Assembly (NCBI RefSeq): GCF_047468865.1
Contig: NZ_JBLGTV010000002.1
Coordinates: 124,001-188,000, forward strand
Reading direction: 5' to 3'
Origin: Castellaniella hirudinis_A
GTDB taxonomy: Bacteria > Pseudomonadota > Gammaproteobacteria > Burkholderiales > Burkholderiaceae_B
DNA: 64,000 nt
A program made the translations under genes and the position numbers. The notes beneath the pieces were generated by a model. It had not been told where the DNA came from, searched no databases, and worked only from the letters and a program-made list of their open reading frames with translations. Of the stretch, positions 61,487-64,000 are shown piece after piece. The stretch's first letter is position 1, and each line of letters begins with the position of its first letter.

Positions 61487-63399
61487 GCGGCTTTCTTGCT
61501 GCGCTGCAGCCGTTTGATATGCACCAGCAGCAGGGAAATCGCCGCGGGCGTCACCCCGGATACCCGACTGGCCTGGCCGATGGACACGGGACGAGCGGTT
61601 TCCAGGCGCTGGCGCACTTCGGTGGACAGCCCCGGGATGGCGCCATAGTCGAAGTTTTCCGGTATGGCCTGGTTTTCCTGGGCCAGTTGACGGTCGATGT
61701 CCAGACGCTGGCGCTGTACATAACCGGCGTACTTGACCTGGATATTCAACTGCTCGGCATAATCCGGGGCCTGCAGGCCGGGGCCGGCCAGCAAGTTGCC
61801 CTCGGCATCGCGCAAGGCCATGAGTTGCGCATAATCCGCCTGCGGGCGCTTCAGCAAGTCCAACAGGCTGAGGTGCCGATCCAGATGCTGGATGGCCCAC
61901 CGCGACCGGTCATGCACACTGAGGACGGCAGGGTTGATCCGGGTTTCCCGCAGCCGCTGCAATTCTTTGGCGACGGCATCGCGCTTGCGGCTGAAAGCAT
62001 CCCAGCGCGCATCGTCCACCAGGCCCAATTGCCGCCCGATCTCGGTCATGCGCTGGTCGGCATTGTCTTCGCGCAGGCTCAAGCGGTATTCCGCCCGCGA
62101 AGTAAACATTCTGTAGGGTTCAGTAACACCTTTAGTTACAAGATCATCCACCAGCACGCCCAGGTAGGCTGCTTGGCGCGATACCAGCCAGGGATCTTTG
62201 TCCTGGGCGCGCAATGCCGCATTGGCGCCGGCCAACAGCCCCTGTGCGGCGGCTTCTTCGTACCCCGTCGTGCCGTTGATTTGCCCGGCAAAAAACAGAT
62301 TGCGTATGGCCTTGGTTTCCAAGCAGGGATGCAAATGCCGGGGATCGAAATAATCGTATTCAATGGCATAGCCAGGCCGCATGATTCTGGCATTTTCCAG
62401 GCCCGGCAGACTTCTGACCAACTGGTATTGGATATCGAAAGGCAGGCTGGTGGAAATCCCATTGGGATAGATTTCGCAGGAGGAAGCCCCTTCAGGCTCC
62501 AGAAAAACTTGATGGCTGGTTTTATCGGCAAACCGATGAATTTTGTCTTCGATAGAAGGACAATACCGCGGGCCAATGCCTTCGATGGTTCTCGCATCGC
62601 TGTACAAAGGCGAACGATCCAGGCCAGACCGCACGATCTCATGCGACTGGGCCGTCGTATGGGTAATCCAGCACGGCACCTGCGCTGGGTGCATGTCCGC
62701 ATGGCCCAGATAGGAAAACACGGGCACGGGATCCAAATCGCCGGCCTGGACTTCGGTTTTACTGAAATCAATGGACTTGGCATCAATACGCGGCGGCGTG
62801 CCCGTCTTCAACCGGCCTTGGGGTAGATTCAGTTCTTTGAGGCGATGCCCCAGGCTGGTGGCCGGCGGATCGCCTGCCCGTCCGGCAGCGTAATGCGATA
62901 AGCCCACATGCATCAGTCCATTCAGAAAAGTGCCTGCCGTCAGCACCACGGTCTTGGCCTTGAAAACCAGCCCGATCTGTGTTTTTGCACCAACAACGCG
63001 ATCGCCCGCCAGAATCAGATCATCAACGGACTGTTGAAAAATCATTAGATTCTTCTGGCCTTCCAACATCATGCGAATGGCGCGACGATATAAAGACCGA
63101 TCGGCTTGGGCACGGGTCGCGCGCACGGCAGGCCCTTTGGATCGATTGAGTATCCGAAATTGTATGCCGGCAAGATCAGTGGCCCACGCCATGGCGCCAC
63201 CCAAGGCATCGACTTCCTTGACCAAATGCCCTTTGCCTATGCCACCGATGGATGGATTGCAAGACATTTGTCCTAAGGTTTCGATGTTGTGGGTTAGCAA
63301 CAGGGTGGAAGCCCCCATGCGCGCCGCAGCCAATGCAGCTTCTGTCCCGGCATGGCCACCGCCGATAACCAGGACGTCAAATTCTTCAGGATAGTTCAT
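61483..63399 (-). CDS. mnmG: tRNA uridine-34 carboxymethylaminomethylating enzyme MnmG
   Basis: FAD enzyme that, with MnmE, builds the cmnm5 group on U34 of certain tRNAs; formerly GidA. The 638-aa protein has the dinucleotide motif DVLVIGGGHAGTEAALAAAR, the conserved MSCNPSIGGIGKGHLVKEVD and the PCWITHTT segment with a conserved cysteine. C-terminal SRVSGVTPAAISLLLVHIKR is typical. The first two-thirds of the gene look lower in GC than most genes here. It heads the mnmG-rsmG-parA-parB operon. Confidence 0.97.
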   Translation of the reverse strand: MNYPEEFDVLVIGGGHAGTEAALAAARMGASTLLLTHNIETLGQMSCNPSIGGIGKGHLVKEVDALGGAMAWATDLAGIQFRILNRSKGPAVRATRAQADRSLYRRAIRMMLEGQKNLMIFQQSVDDLILAGDRVVGAKTQIGLVFKAKTVVLTAGTFLNGLMHVGLSHYAAGRAGDPPATSLGHRLKELNLPQGRLKTGTPPRIDAKSIDFSKTEVQAGDLDPVPVFSYLGHADMHPAQVPCWITHTTAQSHEIVRSGLDRSPLYSDARTIEGIGPRYCPSIEDKIHRFADKTSHQVFLEPEGASSCEIYPNGISTSLPFDIQYQLVRSLPGLENARIMRPGYAIEYDYFDPRHLHPCLETKAIRNLFFAGQINGTTGYEEAAAQGLLAGANAALRAQDKDPWLVSRQAAYLGVLVDDLVTKGVTEPYRMFTSRAEYRLSLREDNADQRMTEIGRQLGLVDDARWDAFSRKRDAVAKELQRLRETRINPAVLSVHDRSRWAIQHLDRHLSLLDLLKRPQADYAQLMALRDAEGNLLAGPGLQAPDYAEQLNIQVKYAGYVQRQRLDIDRQLAQENQAIPENFDYGAIPGLSTEVRQRLETARPVSIGQASRVSGVTPAAISLLLVHIKRLQRSKKAA

Positions 63400-63425
63400 G
63401 AGTTTGATCAGACAAGACTGATCTC

Positions 63426-63431
63426 ATTATA
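63426..63431 (-). promoter_or_regulatory. Probable -10 element of the mnmG operon
   Basis: A perfect TATAAT on the minus strand ends 26 bp before the mnmG ATG. No good -35 hexamer stands 16-18 bp upstream, so the promoter may be weak or activator-dependent. The parS site begins 22 bp further upstream, so ParB binding could influence it. Confidence 0.5.
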
Positions 63432-63453
63432 AGCGGTGAGGCGGACGTGCTGA

Positions 63454-63469
63454 TGTTTCACGTGAAACA
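63454..63469. other. parS centromere site
   Basis: TGTTTCACGTGAAACA is a perfect 16-bp palindrome and an exact match to the parS consensus bound by chromosomal ParB proteins. It lies 55 bp from the mnmG start and 3.5 kb from parB. This places the region near the replication origin. Confidence 0.95.
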
Positions 63470-63481
63470 ATGAGGAGAATC

Positions 63482-63628
63482 GTGCTATTCGATTTTTTGC
63501 GTAGCCTTTTTGGTGGCAATGCAGAACTATCGGGGATAAAGCCTGAAAGGCTTCAGTTGTCGTGGCATTGTGTAATGTGCAGCATTGTTTGCTGCTATCG
63601 TGCGATGTTGTTGGTTTTTTTGTCCTGA
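63482..63628 (+). CDS. Possible 48-residue small protein
   Basis: A GTG at 63482, preceded at 4 bases by GAGGAG, opens a 48-codon frame (VLFDFLRSLFGGNAELSGIK, continuing to a cysteine-containing, hydrophobic end, AMLLVFLS). The ribosome-binding site is the main support. Codon use is unlike the GC-rich genes nearby and I do not recognise the sequence. It could be a remnant or no gene at all. Confidence 0.25.
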   Translation: MLFDFLRSLFGGNAELSGIKPERLQLSWHCVMCSIVCCYRAMLLVFLS

Positions 63629-63662
63629 TGCGGGGTGCGTAATTTGAGTGTTATTGGGCGGC

Positions 63663-63771
63663 TTTGTCGTTGTTCAAACCATGGGGCAGGGCAGGTCTCG
63701 ATTTGGCGGCTTCGCCGGGGATGACGAGGTTTGCTCCAACAGCCCTGCCCCATGGTTTGAACAACGACAAA
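63663..63771. repeat. 30-bp perfect inverted repeat with 49-bp centre
   Basis: The 30 bases at 63663-63692 (TTTGTCGTTGTTCAAACC, then ATGGGGCAGGGC) occur as the exact reverse complement at 63742-63771. The 49-bp centre contains GGCGGCTTCGCCGG and has no gene. As single strand or RNA it would make a very stable hairpin. No transposase or target duplication is visible. It may be a small non-autonomous repeat or a structural element; I do not recognise it. Confidence 0.85.
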
Positions 63772-64000
63772 CGAGAATAGCAGCGCTTCTGGAGCTACCC
63801 CAGATACGAGATATCTCTGTTTTCCGGTGTTAAAACCTTTACGCTTTGAGCTGCTTGCCACCTCAGCTGTTGCAGGCTTGCTTGATTGTCACAGCACCGA
63901 GGCAGTTGTTGGGCTATTCGGTACGGGCATTGTGTCTCCGAGCAATTTTCCAGCAGTCATGACTTGAATGGGTGAAGGAGCGTGTTGGAGGCTGTTGGGC
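63772..64000. other. Terminal stretch without recognisable genes
   Basis: The last 229 bp have lower GC than the rest and no open frame with a convincing start or ribosome-binding site. I saw no convincing DnaA boxes (TTATCCACA or close variants), so the origin itself is not called here. Confidence 0.5.

Noticed and set aside
63400..64000. Replication origin (oriC)
   Set aside because: Gene order and parS place the origin nearby, but I found no cluster of DnaA boxes; the best candidate (GGGGATAAA, near 63532) matches only 7 of 9 positions.

Overview
The window is high-GC (roughly two-thirds G+C by eye) and reads as the near-origin chromosome of a betaproteobacterium of the order Burkholderiales, most like the Alcaligenaceae (Bordetella and relatives). 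Reasons: the order mnmG-rsmG-parA-parB, tRNA-Tyr/Gly/Thr-tuf, tRNA-Trp-secE-nusG-rplKAJL-rpoBC, rpsL-rpsG-fusA-tuf-rpsJ, S10/spc/alpha ribosomal operons and then cutA-dsbD matches what I recall of Bordetella. The protein sequences (short HisG, RpoB, MnmG, PsrA-like regulator) also fit. The genus is an inference, not a read-out.

Layout. 1-7203 (+): tail of a BolA-like gene, murA, then the histidine operon hisGDBHAFIE, which lacks hisC. 7363-9354 (+): a HIT-family gene and tatABC. 9367-11947 (-): cutA and dsbD, convergent with tatC. 11992-21059 (-): alpha and spc ribosomal operons (rplN to rplQ, including secY, infA, rpmJ and rpoA), with a clear promoter before rplN. 21380-30189: a 9-kb block separating rplN from rpsQ. 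It holds a degenerate GGDEF-EAL membrane protein, a PsrA-like TetR regulator with fadL, a chalcone-isomerase-like gene and fadD, a small uncharacterised gene and a lipoprotein gamma-glutamyltransferase. 30327-35084 (-): the S10 genes rplC to rpsQ, with their own promoter and a strong terminator. 35502-40253 (-): rpsL, rpsG, fusA, tuf, rpsJ.

40519-45211: aroQ, aroE, a divergent multi-membrane histidine kinase / NarL-type regulator pair and an AbrB-like antitoxin with no visible toxin. 45298-57233 (-): rpoC, rpoB, rplL, rplJ, rplA, rplK, nusG, secE. 57274-58985 (-): tRNA-Trp, a second tuf copy with DNA identical to the first, then tRNA-Thr, tRNA-Gly and tRNA-Tyr behind a near-consensus promoter. 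59043-63399 (-): parB, parA, rsmG, mnmG. 63400-64000 has visibly lower GC. It holds a perfect parS site next to the mnmG promoter and a 30-bp perfect inverted repeat of unknown nature.

Most of the window is the transcription, translation and segregation core, and I did not find a clearly new multi-gene system in it. The parts most worth following are the split ribosomal super-operon and its fatty-acid cargo, the catalytically dead-looking c-di-GMP protein, the orphan antitoxin, the structured leaders and the hairpin element beside parS.
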